From assembly GCA_018268715.1 (NCBI GenBank), contig JAFDVZ010000007.1:609453-673452 (forward strand): a stretch of DNA of 64,000 nt, given 5' to 3'. Shown in pieces: positions 41,430-50,767 of the stretch (position 1 is its first letter; every line of letters begins with the position of its first letter). A program made the position numbers and the translations under genes. The notes under the pieces are model-generated. The model made no database searches and had not been told where the DNA came from. It saw nothing but the letters and a program-made list of their open reading frames with translations. The DNA is from Acidobacteriota bacterium (GTDB lineage Bacteria > Acidobacteriota > Terriglobia > Bryobacterales > Bryobacteraceae).

Positions 41430-43319
41430 TCACGTGCTCATCAGGTAGATGCAGGGGCGCACGTCTTCCTCGGGCGTCCACTCCCAGTAGCGCAGGAGAA
41501 TTGTGTACACCATCAATCCCGTCTCGCCTTCGCCGAACAAAACGAACCGAAGGGACTGGCTCATCAGATTCTTGCGGCTAAGGTCGAGGAAAATGCTGAT
41601 GGGATCCAGCATTTCGCTGACGTAGGCGATGGTGTTGGCGATGGCGAGGGCCTGTGTTACGTCGATCACGTAGGCGCCCTCGTCCTCGCGGACCGAGATG
41701 CGAATGGGGGACAGGAAGTCGCTGCGGTTGTCGAGCAGGGAGACGCGAATGAACGCCATTCGGCCCTCGATCTTGTAGTGCTTTACGATTTCGTCGGTCT
41801 TGCGTTTGCGTATTTGGGCCGTCAATGAGCGGACCGGTATCAGTTGAACTTTCTTGCCTCGCATTCTCGCGAAGAGGCGCTCCGATTCAGCGTCGGCGTA
41901 CGCCACGCCGGACACGCGCAGTTCCGTGGCGCGCTGGTAGCGGCTCAAGGCGCTTACGACGAGGATGATCAGGATGAAGATGCTGGCGATGATCAGCCCG
42001 TCGGGCCGCTCGATGATGTTGTCGATCAGCGTGTAGGCGAAGATGATGGCCACCGCGCCGGAGTAGAGCATCATTGCGGTGCGCTTTTCGGCTCGGAGAG
42101 CGAGCGTGGATGCGATGGCGGCCGACAGCATCAGAACCAGCACGCCGGTGGCGTATGCGCCCCCCTGGGCGTCGACGTTCGCTTGAAAGGCGACGGTGAC
42201 GAGCAGGTCCGCGATGAACAAGATGACGACAAGTGGCCGCGAGTAGGCGGTCCATTCCGGGGCGAGGCCGAGACGAGGGAGATAGCGGGGGATGAGGTGC
42301 AGCAGGCCAGCCATCGCGGAGGCGCCCGCGAACCATAGGATCAGGATGGTGGCGATATCGTACACGGTGCCGAAGGTCGGTCCCAGCAGAGAGTGGGCCA
42401 GGTAGGCGATGGCGCGACCGGAGGCGCGTCCGCCTGGCCGATAGGCCTGCTCCGGGATCAGCAGGGTGGTGACGAAACTCGAGGCGATGAGCGCGACGCT
42501 CATGATGACAGCTGCGGTCGCCAGCAGTTTCCGTGTGTTGGCGACGCGTGTCTTCGGAGGATCTTCGTCATGGGATCCGCCCGCGATCAGAGGCATTACG
42601 GATACGCCGGTCTCAAAGCCGCTGAGGCCGAGCGCAAGGCGCGGGAAGATGAGCGCGGAGGCGATGGCGAGCGATGTCCAATCGCCGTGTGTGGACACAG
42701 CGGCGCGCCAGTTGGGATATGCGGAGGGGTGGCGCGACACCTCGAAGAGGGCGCGGGCCAGCACCACTGCGTTCAATGACAGGTAGGGCACACAAACGGC
42801 GGTGGCGAGTTCGATCGCCTCGTTGAATCCGCGAATGAAGATCAAGGCCAGGAGGGCGAGCAGTCCGATGGTGAGCGGGATGCGAACGCCCTCGTCGACG
42901 TACTGGTGCAGAAGTGGATTCTCGATGATGTGCTGCGTGGCGTCGGCCGCGGACAACGTCATGGTGATGACGAAGTCAGTGGCGGCGAATCCGAGCAACA
43001 CGAGTACAAACACCTTGCCGTTCCAACCCGAGAGGATGTTCTCGAGCATGGCGATCGAGCCCTGTCCGACGTAGGATCGGCTAGCCACCTGTCCGTAGAT
43101 GGGCAGCGCGCAGCCGAGCGTAACGGCCACCAGGATCAATGTCGCGAGCGGCGAAAGCGCGCCTGCAGCCAGGAGGGCGATGCCGGGTTGATAGCCGAGT
43201 GTCGAAAAGTAGTCGACGCCGGTGAGCCAAATTACCAGCCACCACCGGTGTGCATGGCGCTCCTCGCCGGGTGCATCGAGCCGTCCGCCGCGTCGAAACC
43301 AATTCGCTGTCCAGGACAT
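41430..43319 (-). CDS. APC-superfamily permease with C-terminal cytosolic domain
   Basis: 629 aa with about twelve hydrophobic helices in residues 25-465: WLTGVDYFSTLGYQPGIALLAAGALSP and a helix-broken core typical of amino-acid/polyamine/organocation permeases. A cytosolic domain of about 160 residues follows, including GVAYADAESERLFARMRGKKV. The start codon lies 8 bases from a TATCAT box on the minus strand. Substrate is probably an amino acid or a related cation. It is upstream of the ATP-grasp ligase in the same direction. Confidence 0.88.
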   Translation of the reverse strand: MSWTANWFRRGGRLDAPGEERHAHRWWLVIWLTGVDYFSTLGYQPGIALLAAGALSPLATLILVAVTLGCALPIYGQVASRSYVGQGSIAMLENILSGWNGKVFVLVLLGFAATDFVITMTLSAADATQHIIENPLLHQYVDEGVRIPLTIGLLALLALIFIRGFNEAIELATAVCVPYLSLNAVVLARALFEVSRHPSAYPNWRAAVSTHGDWTSLAIASALIFPRLALGLSGFETGVSVMPLIAGGSHDEDPPKTRVANTRKLLATAAVIMSVALIASSFVTTLLIPEQAYRPGGRASGRAIAYLAHSLLGPTFGTVYDIATILILWFAGASAMAGLLHLIPRYLPRLGLAPEWTAYSRPLVVILFIADLLVTVAFQANVDAQGGAYATGVLVLMLSAAIASTLALRAEKRTAMMLYSGAVAIIFAYTLIDNIIERPDGLIIASIFILIILVVSALSRYQRATELRVSGVAYADAESERLFARMRGKKVQLIPVRSLTAQIRKRKTDEIVKHYKIEGRMAFIRVSLLDNRSDFLSPIRISVREDEGAYVIDVTQALAIANTIAYVSEMLDPISIFLDLSRKNLMSQSLRFVLFGEGETGLMVYTILLRYWEWTPEEDVRPCIYLMST

Positions 43320-43327
43320 CGAAATTC

Positions 43328-43333
43328 ATGATA
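43328..43333 (-). promoter_or_regulatory. TATCAT -10-like box for the APC permease
   Basis: On the minus strand TATCAT ends 8 bases before the ATG at 43319, giving a nearly leaderless transcript. The same 50-base region must also hold the rightward promoter of the metal-efflux operon, for which TTGACA at 43357-43362 is a candidate -35. Confidence 0.4.
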
Positions 43334-43369
43334 ACGGTTGGATTCGGTGTTCTGGATTGACAGAGCGAC

Positions 43370-43744
43370 ATGTTGAGTGGTTTCATTAGAGTGAAAGTGA
43401 CTCGGGCATTTATTAGCATGGGTCTCGCGTTGCTGCTGCTTTCGGCGGTGATGGGCGAGGCCTGCTTCGGGTGCTCCCCTTCGCCCGCTCCGATGAAGGG
43501 CGATTGCTGCAAGGGGCATGGACGGTGCCCGGCGCAGGCATCGACGAAGGCCCATTCCGAGTGCGGCGCCGCAACTTCCGACCCATTCACTGTGGAGAAG
43601 GTAACCGTTGCGGAAGACGCCGCGGCGCCCGCTCCGGCGATCGCGGTAGCGCCGGCCGTCTCCGCGTCGCCCGTCAGCTTTAGCGTCGTCAGTTGTTACT
43701 CACCTCCCGATCTCCGTATTCTGAACTCTTCGCTCACCATCTAA
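43370..43744 (+). CDS. Small secreted cysteine-rich protein of the metal-efflux operon
   Basis: 124 aa or less. A signal segment (FISMGLALLLLSAVMGEACFG) is followed by a Cys/His-rich patch GDCCKGHGRCPAQ plus H and C at SECG; the rest is a low-complexity Pro/Ala/Val region. CC and CxxxC with nearby His suggest binding of copper or another soft metal. The start is uncertain: the candidate TTGACA -35 at 43357 would place the transcript start within the frame, so the GTG at 43391 is also possible. It is the first gene before the cus-like efflux genes; family not recognised. Confidence 0.6.
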   Translation: MLSGFIRVKVTRAFISMGLALLLLSAVMGEACFGCSPSPAPMKGDCCKGHGRCPAQASTKAHSECGAATSDPFTVEKVTVAEDAAAPAPAIAVAPAVSASPVSFSVVSCYSPPDLRILNSSLTI

Positions 43745-43849
43745 GTCAAGCGCGCTCCTACTGAACGGGATTGATGTCCCGCATGGGTGGTTATCCGCCC
43801 AGATTCTCTGGTTTCAATTCTAGTTTTCGGTTTTCACATAGGAGGCGCT

Positions 43850-45082
43850 GTGCGGATTCCCGCACTTTTCATTGCCGCGGCTTCAGCCTTGGCCGCGGGT
43901 GAACAGGTCCGTTTGGACGATCTCATTGGAGAGGCTCTGCGGCTCAATCCCGAAGTGTTGGCCGCGCAGAAGAAGTACGAGGCTGCGCGGCAGAAGCCGG
44001 CCCAGGAGCGGTCCTTGCCGGATCCCATGTTTTCGGCGGGATGGAACTCGAGCGGTAATCCTCTGCCTTTCGCCGGTGTCGGCCGCGAGCCCGTTGCGAA
44101 TGTTGGGGTGATGGCGTCGCAGGAACTGCCGGGTCCCGGTAAGTTGCGGCTGCGCGGGCTGGTGGCGGCGAAAGAGGCTGACGTTGAGTCGCAGCAGTTT
44201 CGCGCGGTGCAGTTGAACATTGTGGCGCGTGTGAAGGCGGCGTTTTACCGGCTTCATCACGCCTGGGTCATGGACGGCATTTATCGGCGCAATTTGGACC
44301 TTTTGCGGTCGCTGCTGCGCGTGACCGAGGCCCGTTATTCGGTGGCGAAGGCGCCCCAGGCCGATGTTTTCAAAGCTCAGGCGCAAATCACGCTGCTGGA
44401 AACGCGGATGATCCAGAACCAACGGGAACGGAAGGCTCGCGAGGCTGAACTCGATAGCTTGCTGGGGCGTTCCGGAGGGGCGGAGTACGGGCAGCCCGAG
44501 GAACCGCGGGAGGCGCACGAGTTTTCACTCAAACAACTGCTCGACAAGGCGCGCGGCGAGGCGCCGATGCTGGCTCGAGACCAGAAGATGATTGAGCGAG
44601 CCGGCGCGGCGCTGAATCTAGCGCGGAAGGACTACATACCCGATGTCACGCTGAGCGGCGGGTATTACTACATGGGGTCGATGCCCCCAATGTTCATGGT
44701 GCGAGCCGATGTCAAGGCGCCGCTGCGAAAGGCCCGGATCCGCGCGGAAGTGGCGGAGCGGAGTTATGACCTGTCACAGGCGCGCCACGCCTATACGGCG
44801 ACGGCGCAGACGCTCGACTACAAGATTCGCGATGAGTATCTGGGGCTGGAGACAGCTCAGAAGCTGATGGATCTGTATGAGAAGGTCCTGATACCGCAGG
44901 CGAAACTGGCCGTTGAGTCGTCGCTTGCTTCGTATCAGGCTGGGACGGCGGACTTCCTGTCGGTTCTGATGAACCAGATGGCGGTGTTCGAGTACGAGAT
45001 GAACTACCACGAGCAGATGGAGGAGCATCATCAAACGCTTGTGCGGCTGGAAGAGATGACAGGAGTGCAACTGATCCAATGA
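43850..45082 (+). CDS. cusC: Outer-membrane efflux channel, CusC/TolC family
   Basis: 410 aa from a GTG at 43850 with AGGAGG 5 bases upstream; signal peptide MRIPALFIAAASALAAG. It has the two OEP repeats of the TolC fold, each with long coiled helices (LDDLIGEALRLNPEVLAAQKKYEAARQK, RAVQLNIVARVKAAFYRLHHAW). It provides the outer channel of a heavy-metal RND pump with the two genes that follow. It overlaps cusB by four bases (ATGA). A reading from 43787 has no ribosome site. Confidence 0.9.
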   Translation: MRIPALFIAAASALAAGEQVRLDDLIGEALRLNPEVLAAQKKYEAARQKPAQERSLPDPMFSAGWNSSGNPLPFAGVGREPVANVGVMASQELPGPGKLRLRGLVAAKEADVESQQFRAVQLNIVARVKAAFYRLHHAWVMDGIYRRNLDLLRSLLRVTEARYSVAKAPQADVFKAQAQITLLETRMIQNQRERKAREAELDSLLGRSGGAEYGQPEEPREAHEFSLKQLLDKARGEAPMLARDQKMIERAGAALNLARKDYIPDVTLSGGYYYMGSMPPMFMVRADVKAPLRKARIRAEVAERSYDLSQARHAYTATAQTLDYKIRDEYLGLETAQKLMDLYEKVLIPQAKLAVESSLASYQAGTADFLSVLMNQMAVFEYEMNYHEQMEEHHQTLVRLEEMTGVQLIQ

Positions 45083-46443
45083 AAACGCTTCTGGGAGCAA
45101 TTGTCGTCGCGGCCGTGCTGGCCGGTGGGTTCATTTCGGGAATTTGGTACGCACGCCGAGGGGTTACCGGCGCGGCGAAGAATGGGCGAAAGGTGCTGTA
45201 TTGGATGGATCCAATGCATCCGGCCTACAAATCCGACAAGCCGGGCATAGCGCCGGACTGCGGCATGAAACTCGAGCCGGTGTATGAAGAGGGCCCGGCG
45301 CCGGCCGCTGAGAGCCGGAAGGTGCTGCGATATCAGGATCCGCAGGATCCCAAGTACACATCGGAAAAGCCGGGCATCAATCCGGAGACTGGCAACGATC
45401 TGGTCCCGGTGTATGAGGGATCGGCGGAGAGCATGCCCGCGGGAACGATCAACGTGAGCGTGGAGAAGCAGCAGACGATCGGAGTCAAATTCGCCACCGT
45501 GGAAGGCGCCGCGGGCGCCGAGACGATCCGGGCCAATGGTCGTGTGGCGCAGGACGAGACGAAGGTTACGCGAGTGCATCCGAAGGTCGACGGCTGGATC
45601 CACAAGGTGGATGTCGACTTCACCGGCCAACTGGTGAAGGCCGGCGATCCGCTTCTGACCATTTACAGCCCCGACATGCTGGCGAGCGAGCAGGAATTTC
45701 TACTGGCGCTGCGGGCACGCGATTCGATGAAATCGAGCCCGAGCCCAGAAGCGTACGAAAACAGCGAGATTCTGATCGAGGCGGCTCGGCGGCGGCTCGA
45801 ACTGTGGGATCTGAGCGCCGCCCAGATCTCCGAACTCGAGCGCACGCGCAAGCCGATTCGTACCGTGACGCTCTATTCCCCGGCGGCGGGCTACGTCATG
45901 TCCAGAAATGCGTTTCCCAGCCAGCGCGTGACGCCTGAAACCGAGTTGTACGCCATCAGCGATTTGAGCCGGGTGTGGATCATGGCCGACGTGTTTGAGT
46001 CGGACATTCCGAAAGTGCGGCTGGGTCAGGCGGCCACGATCACGCAAGCGTTCGCGGGCGGCATCAGCATTCCGGCCAAAGTGACGTACATTCAGCCGCA
46101 AGTGGACCCGGCGACGCGCACGCTGAAGGTGCGCCTGGAGGCGGCGAACGCCAACACAAGACTGAAGCCAGACATGTTTGTTGTGGTCGAGTTCCGGCTG
46201 GCCCTGGATGGGCGGCTAACTGTTCCCGCCGACGCCGTCGTCAACACGGGGCTGCGCAAGACCGTGTTCGTGGATCGGGGCAATGGATACCTGGAACCAC
46301 GCGGGGTCGAGACGGGCGAGCGGATCGGTGAGCGTGTCCAGGTCAACAGTGGATTGCGCGCCGGCGAGCGCGTTGTCAGTTCCGGCGCGTTTCTGATCGA
46401 TTCGGAAGCGCAGTTGAAAAGTCCTGGAGGCTCGCATGATTGA
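45079..46443 (+). CDS. cusB: RND periplasmic adaptor, CusB family, with two metal-binding modules
   Basis: 454 aa. A membrane anchor (residues 4-24) precedes two heavy-metal-binding HMBD modules: residues 40-69 have YWMDPMHPAY...GIAPDCGMKLEPVY, intact with MHP and CGM; residues 82-112 repeat it as RYQDPQDPKY...GINPETGNDLVPVY, with the soft-metal ligands lost. The barrel-sandwich, hairpin and MP domains follow (RVHPKVDGWIHKVDVDFTGQLVKAGDPL). It links CusA to CusC and can deliver metal. Metal is likely copper or silver. Confidence 0.93.
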   Translation: MKTLLGAIVVAAVLAGGFISGIWYARRGVTGAAKNGRKVLYWMDPMHPAYKSDKPGIAPDCGMKLEPVYEEGPAPAAESRKVLRYQDPQDPKYTSEKPGINPETGNDLVPVYEGSAESMPAGTINVSVEKQQTIGVKFATVEGAAGAETIRANGRVAQDETKVTRVHPKVDGWIHKVDVDFTGQLVKAGDPLLTIYSPDMLASEQEFLLALRARDSMKSSPSPEAYENSEILIEAARRRLELWDLSAAQISELERTRKPIRTVTLYSPAAGYVMSRNAFPSQRVTPETELYAISDLSRVWIMADVFESDIPKVRLGQAATITQAFAGGISIPAKVTYIQPQVDPATRTLKVRLEAANANTRLKPDMFVVVEFRLALDGRLTVPADAVVNTGLRKTVFVDRGNGYLEPRGVETGERIGERVQVNSGLRAGERVVSSGAFLIDSEAQLKSPGGSHD

Positions 46444-49400
46444 CCGCATCATCGAGTTCTCCGGCCGTAACCGGGTGGTCGTCCTCATCCTGGTCGGCTT
46501 TGCGGTGGCGGCTGGCGTGTGGTCGCTGCGCAGCATCCCGCTCGACGCGATCCCGGACCTGAGCGATACCCAGGTGATTGTCTATTCTCGCTGGGACCGG
46601 AGCCCCGACATCATGGAGGACCAGGTCACCTACCCGCTGGTGACGGCCATGCTCGGCGCGCCGCGGGTGAAGGATGTGCGCGGATTCTCGGACTTCGGAT
46701 TCTCTTACGTCTACATCATCTTCGAAGAAGGCACGGACATCTACTGGGCCCGGTCGCGGACGATGGAGTACCTGCAGGGCGTGCTGCCGCGACTGCCGCA
46801 GGGCGTCAAGACCGAACTGGGGCCGGATGCGACCGGAGTCGGCTGGGTGTTCCAGTATGCGTTGGTGGATACCTCACGCCGGCACAACCTGGCTGAACTG
46901 CGATCGGTGCAGGACTGGTTCGTCCAATACCAGCTGCGCGCCGTGCCGGGAGTGGCGGAGGTGGCCCCAGTCGGTGGATTCGTCCGGCAGTATCAGGTGA
47001 ACGTCGACCCGCAGAAGCTTCAGGCGTACAACGTTCCCATTATGAAAGTGGTCGAAGCCGTGCGGGCCGGCAACAACGACGTGGGTGGACGCCTGATCGA
47101 ATCGGCCGGCGCCGAGTACATGGTGCGCGGACGCGGCTATGCGAAGTCGTCCGACGACATCCGGAAGGTAGTGCTTTCCACGACTCCGGGCGGCACGCCG
47201 GTCCGCGTTGGAGACATCGGGGAAGTCTCGTTGGGTCCCGACCTGCGCCGGGGTGTGTCCGACTGGAACGGCGAGGGCGAGGTCGCGGCAGGCATCGTGG
47301 TGATGCGACAGGGAGAGAACGCGCTCAGCGTAATCGACCGGGTGAAGACGAAACTGCGGGAGATCGAGCCTGGGCTGCCGAAGGGAGTCAAAATCGTCAC
47401 CGCCTACGATCGGTCAGACCTGATTCATCGGTCGATTGAAAACCTGGAGCACACCCTGATCGAAGAGATCGTGATCGTGTCCATCGTGATCCTGATCTTT
47501 CTGTGGCACGTTCCCAGCGCGATCATCCCTGTGTTTACTATTCCGATCGCCATCGTGATTTCGTTCATCCCGATGCGCGCCATGGGTCTGACGTCCAACA
47601 TCATGTCGCTTGGCGGCATCGCGATCGCGATCGGCGCGATGGTGGACGCCGCCATCGTGGTGGTGGAGCAGACGCACAAGAAACTCGAGGAATGGGAACG
47701 CAACGGGCGTCCCGGCGACTATCACCGCGTGGTGCTCGACGCTGTCAAGGAGGTCGGCGGAGCCAGCTTCTTCGCTCTGTTGGTGATCGCGGCGTCGTTC
47801 CTGCCGGTTCTGACACTGGAGGCGCAGGAAGGCCGCCTATTCAAACCTCTCGCCTACACAAAGAACATCTCGATGATCGTCGCGGCGTTGCTCGCGATCA
47901 CGCTGGATCCGGCGATGCGCCTCCTGTTCACTCACATGAGGAACTTCGATTTCCGCCCGCGATGGCTGGCGCGCGTAACCAACGCGATTCTGGTGGGCAA
48001 AATCCATTCGGAGGAGAATCACCCGATCAGTCGCATCCTGATCCATCTGTACGAGCCCGTTTGCGGGTGGGCCTTGCGTTGGAAGTGGGCTGTCATCGTT
48101 GGCGCGCTGGCGCTTGTGGCCGCCACAATACCGGTGTACCAACGCCTCGGATCGGAGTTCATGCCGCCTCTTGATGAGGGCACGCTGCTCTACATGCCGT
48201 CGACTCTGCCCGGCATCTCGCTCACTGAAGCGCAGCGTCTGATGCAGATCCAGGACCGTATCATCCGTCGCTTTCCCGAAGTCGAGACCGTGCTCGGCAA
48301 AGCCGGGCGGGCGGAGACGTCCACCGACCCGGCCCCGCTGTCGATGATGGAGACCGTTGTGGTGCTCAAGCCTCGGGACCAGTGGCGGAGGGTGGAAACG
48401 TGGTACACCGGCGCGGCCCCGGAGTGGGCGCTGCCCGCTCTGCGGCGGTTCACTCCCGACACGATTTCCACCGACCAGCTTGTCGATGAGATGAACGAGG
48501 CGCTGAAATTGCCCGGCGTATCGAACGCTTGGACCATGCCCGTGAAGGCGCGCATCGACATGTTGACGACGGGTGTGCGGACGCCGGTCGGCATTAAGAT
48601 CTACGGCGCTAACATCGACGAGATCGAGAAACTGGGCACGAAGATGGAGCAACTGCTGCCCAAGGTGTCCGGGACGCGAAACGTTTTCGCCGAGCGCACG
48701 GGCGGCGGGTATTTCCTCGATTTCGACTGGAATCGCGAATCGTTGGCGCGCTATGGCTTGTCGGTGGACGACGCGCAGTCGATTGTGATGAACGCGGTGG
48801 GCGGCGAGAATGTCACCACGACGGTCGAGGGTCGCGAACGCTATCCGGTGAATGTCCGGTACATGCGCGACTTTCGCAGCGATCCCTCGCAGTTGGGGCG
48901 CGTGCTGGTTCCGGTGAACCTGCCGCAACCGCCGCCCGCGGCGGGAATGCCGGCGGTGAGCGCGATGGGAGCCGTGGCGCAGATACCGATCTCGGAACTG
49001 GCGGCCATCAAGGTGCGGTCCGGCCCGTCGATGCTTCGCGACGAGAACGGTCTGCTGAGCGGCTACGTCTACGTGGACGTTGCGGGACGCGACGTCGGAA
49101 GCTACGTCGCCGAGGCGAAGCGACTGGTTCGCGAAAGCGTGCAACTGCCGGCGGGATACTCGATCGTTTGGAGCGGCCAGTATGAATCCATGGAACGCGT
49201 GCGGGAAAAGTTGAAGCTCGTCCTGCCGCTGACGCTGTTCCTGATTCTCATGCTGCTCTACGTCAACACGAAGTCGGTCGCGAAGACGGCCATCATCATC
49301 CTGGCTGTGCCCTTCTCGGCTGTCGGCGCAATCTGGCTGCTCTACGCGTTGGGCTACAACACCAGCATCGGCGTGTGGGTGGGCTTGATCGCGCTGATGG

Positions 49401-49744
49401 GCGTCGACGCTGAGACGGGGGTTTTCATGTTGCTCTATCTCGACATCGCCTACGACCGGGCGCGGGGGGAAGGCCGACTGCGCAGCCTCGGCGACCTGCA
49501 GGAGGCGATCCTCGATGGCGCCGTGAAACGGATCCGACCGAAGTTCATGACCGTGGCGTGCATGTTTACGGGGCTGGTTCCCATCATGTGGTCGGCGGGC
49601 GCGGGGGCGGATGTGATGAAGCGCATAGCGGCGCCGATGATCGGCGGCATCTTCACTTCATTCTTATTGGAACTGGTTGTCTATCCGGCGGTGTACGAGG
49701 TTTGGAAATGGCATTTCGAATTGAAACGCGAGTTGGCTGCATAG
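46436..49744 (+). CDS. cusA: Heavy-metal RND efflux pump, CusA/CzcA family
   Basis: Proton-driven inner-membrane pump that expels metal from periplasm or cytoplasm through CusBC. It has 1102 aa with RND topology: helix 1, a first large periplasmic loop, helices 2-6, helix 7, a second loop and helices 8-12. The family signature DLSDTQVIVYSRWDRSPDIMEDQVTYPL is at residues 40-66, and the acidic residue in the transmembrane IGAMVDAAIVVVEQTHK relay is present. Cu/Ag versus Zn/Co specificity depends on periplasmic Met residues that were not aligned; the CusB-type HMBD favours Cu/Ag. It overlaps cusB by 8 bases. Confidence 0.96.
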   Translation: MIDRIIEFSGRNRVVVLILVGFAVAAGVWSLRSIPLDAIPDLSDTQVIVYSRWDRSPDIMEDQVTYPLVTAMLGAPRVKDVRGFSDFGFSYVYIIFEEGTDIYWARSRTMEYLQGVLPRLPQGVKTELGPDATGVGWVFQYALVDTSRRHNLAELRSVQDWFVQYQLRAVPGVAEVAPVGGFVRQYQVNVDPQKLQAYNVPIMKVVEAVRAGNNDVGGRLIESAGAEYMVRGRGYAKSSDDIRKVVLSTTPGGTPVRVGDIGEVSLGPDLRRGVSDWNGEGEVAAGIVVMRQGENALSVIDRVKTKLREIEPGLPKGVKIVTAYDRSDLIHRSIENLEHTLIEEIVIVSIVILIFLWHVPSAIIPVFTIPIAIVISFIPMRAMGLTSNIMSLGGIAIAIGAMVDAAIVVVEQTHKKLEEWERNGRPGDYHRVVLDAVKEVGGASFFALLVIAASFLPVLTLEAQEGRLFKPLAYTKNISMIVAALLAITLDPAMRLLFTHMRNFDFRPRWLARVTNAILVGKIHSEENHPISRILIHLYEPVCGWALRWKWAVIVGALALVAATIPVYQRLGSEFMPPLDEGTLLYMPSTLPGISLTEAQRLMQIQDRIIRRFPEVETVLGKAGRAETSTDPAPLSMMETVVVLKPRDQWRRVETWYTGAAPEWALPALRRFTPDTISTDQLVDEMNEALKLPGVSNAWTMPVKARIDMLTTGVRTPVGIKIYGANIDEIEKLGTKMEQLLPKVSGTRNVFAERTGGGYFLDFDWNRESLARYGLSVDDAQSIVMNAVGGENVTTTVEGRERYPVNVRYMRDFRSDPSQLGRVLVPVNLPQPPPAAGMPAVSAMGAVAQIPISELAAIKVRSGPSMLRDENGLLSGYVYVDVAGRDVGSYVAEAKRLVRESVQLPAGYSIVWSGQYESMERVREKLKLVLPLTLFLILMLLYVNTKSVAKTAIIILAVPFSAVGAIWLLYALGYNTSIGVWVGLIALMGVDAETGVFMLLYLDIAYDRARGEGRLRSLGDLQEAILDGAVKRIRPKFMTVACMFTGLVPIMWSAGAGADVMKRIAAPMIGGIFTSFLLELVVYPAVYEVWKWHFELKRELAA

Positions 49745-50412
49745 CGATGTTAGCTCTGGCGGCGTGGGGCGCCACGCCCGTCACTATCGAAGTGAGGCAT
49801 CGTCATCTGCGCAAAGGCGCCGATGGAACGCTGACCTTCGAAGAGCACGGTATGAAATTCGTCGAAGAAGGCAAGAGAGCCGCGCATTCGCGCGAGTGGA
49901 AATACTCCGACATCGAGCGCTTCGACCTGGCGCCCGAACACATCCGCGTGATCACCTATGAAGACATCCGTTGGCAGGCGGGGCGCGACCGGGTGTTTCT
50001 GTTTGACGAACTGCCGGATGGCGCCGCGGGTAGCCTGTACGCGATGCTCGAATCGAAACTGGATCAGCGATTCGTCGCCGACGTAGCTACCCTCGCCGCC
50101 GGGCGCGTTCGGTGGGAGTCGCCCGCCAAGATGCTGCGACTCGCCAGCGGATCGAACGGCACGCTACGGATTACCGAGGATCGGGTTGTTTTCGAAGGGG
50201 ATCGCGGGTCGCGCACTTGGCGGATCGCGGATGTCGACAACTTCTCAAGCGCCGGTCCATTCGAACTCTCACTCACCTCGCTGGACGGTGAGACTCGATT
50301 TCAACTGAAGCAGCAGCTTCCGGAGGATCGCTACAACGAACTCTGGCGGCTCTTTAGCAAGGCCCCAGGCCTGAAGAACTTTATGACTCTACAGGAGACT
50401 CATCATGATTAA
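49708..50412 (+). CDS. Exported protein of unknown function, operon with cusA
   Basis: 234 aa. The ATG at 49708 has GAGG upstream and gives a signal peptide MAFRIETRVGCIAMLALAAWGATPV, overlapping cusA by 37 bases; the ATG at 49747 is possible but leaves a short signal. The mature chain contains two similar beta-rich units: DGTLTFEEHGMKFVEEGKR...WKYSDIERFDLAPEHIRV and NGTLRITEDRVVFEGDRGS...WRIADVDNFSSAGPFELSL, like PH-type domains in tandem. Function not recognised; location suggests a periplasmic accessory to metal efflux. Confidence 0.75.
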   Translation: MAFRIETRVGCIAMLALAAWGATPVTIEVRHRHLRKGADGTLTFEEHGMKFVEEGKRAAHSREWKYSDIERFDLAPEHIRVITYEDIRWQAGRDRVFLFDELPDGAAGSLYAMLESKLDQRFVADVATLAAGRVRWESPAKMLRLASGSNGTLRITEDRVVFEGDRGSRTWRIADVDNFSSAGPFELSLTSLDGETRFQLKQQLPEDRYNELWRLFSKAPGLKNFMTLQETHHD

Positions 50413-50713
50413 ACTGATTTCCGTTCTTGCTCTTTCCGCCGCGTTTGCGAGCGCCGCCACATTCACGGGCGTGATCTCTGACTCGATGTGCGTCAAGGAT
50501 CATAAGTCGATGAACATGGGCCCGGATGCCGATTGCATCAAAGGCTGCGTCAAGGCCGGAGCCAAATATGTGCTGTTGGACGGCGCCAAGGTGTATAAGC
50601 TCAGCGATCAGCAAACGCCGGAGAAATTCGCCGCGCAGAAAGTTCGCATCACCGGGACGTTGTTTGAGAAGACCGGCGTCATCAAGGTGGAGAGGATCGA
50701 GGCGGTCAAGTAG
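50405..50713 (+). CDS. Small secreted protein, DUF5818-like acidobacterial family
   Basis: 102 aa with a signal peptide ending ASA-A. The mature protein has FTGVISDSMCVKDH, MGPDADCIKGCVKAGAKYVLLDGAKVYKLSDQ and FAAQKVRITGTLFEKTGVIKVERI: a small OB/beta domain with three conserved Cys and several His/Met that may bind metal. From memory, this family is abundant in Acidobacteria and of unknown function. It overlaps the preceding gene by 8 bases, so it belongs to the metal operon. Confidence 0.85.
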   Translation: MIKLISVLALSAAFASAATFTGVISDSMCVKDHKSMNMGPDADCIKGCVKAGAKYVLLDGAKVYKLSDQQTPEKFAAQKVRITGTLFEKTGVIKVERIEAVK

Positions 50714-50767
50714 CTGGGTCTCGAGCGCTCGTTGCGCGGTGGCTCCCTAACCGGTCAAAGAATGACG

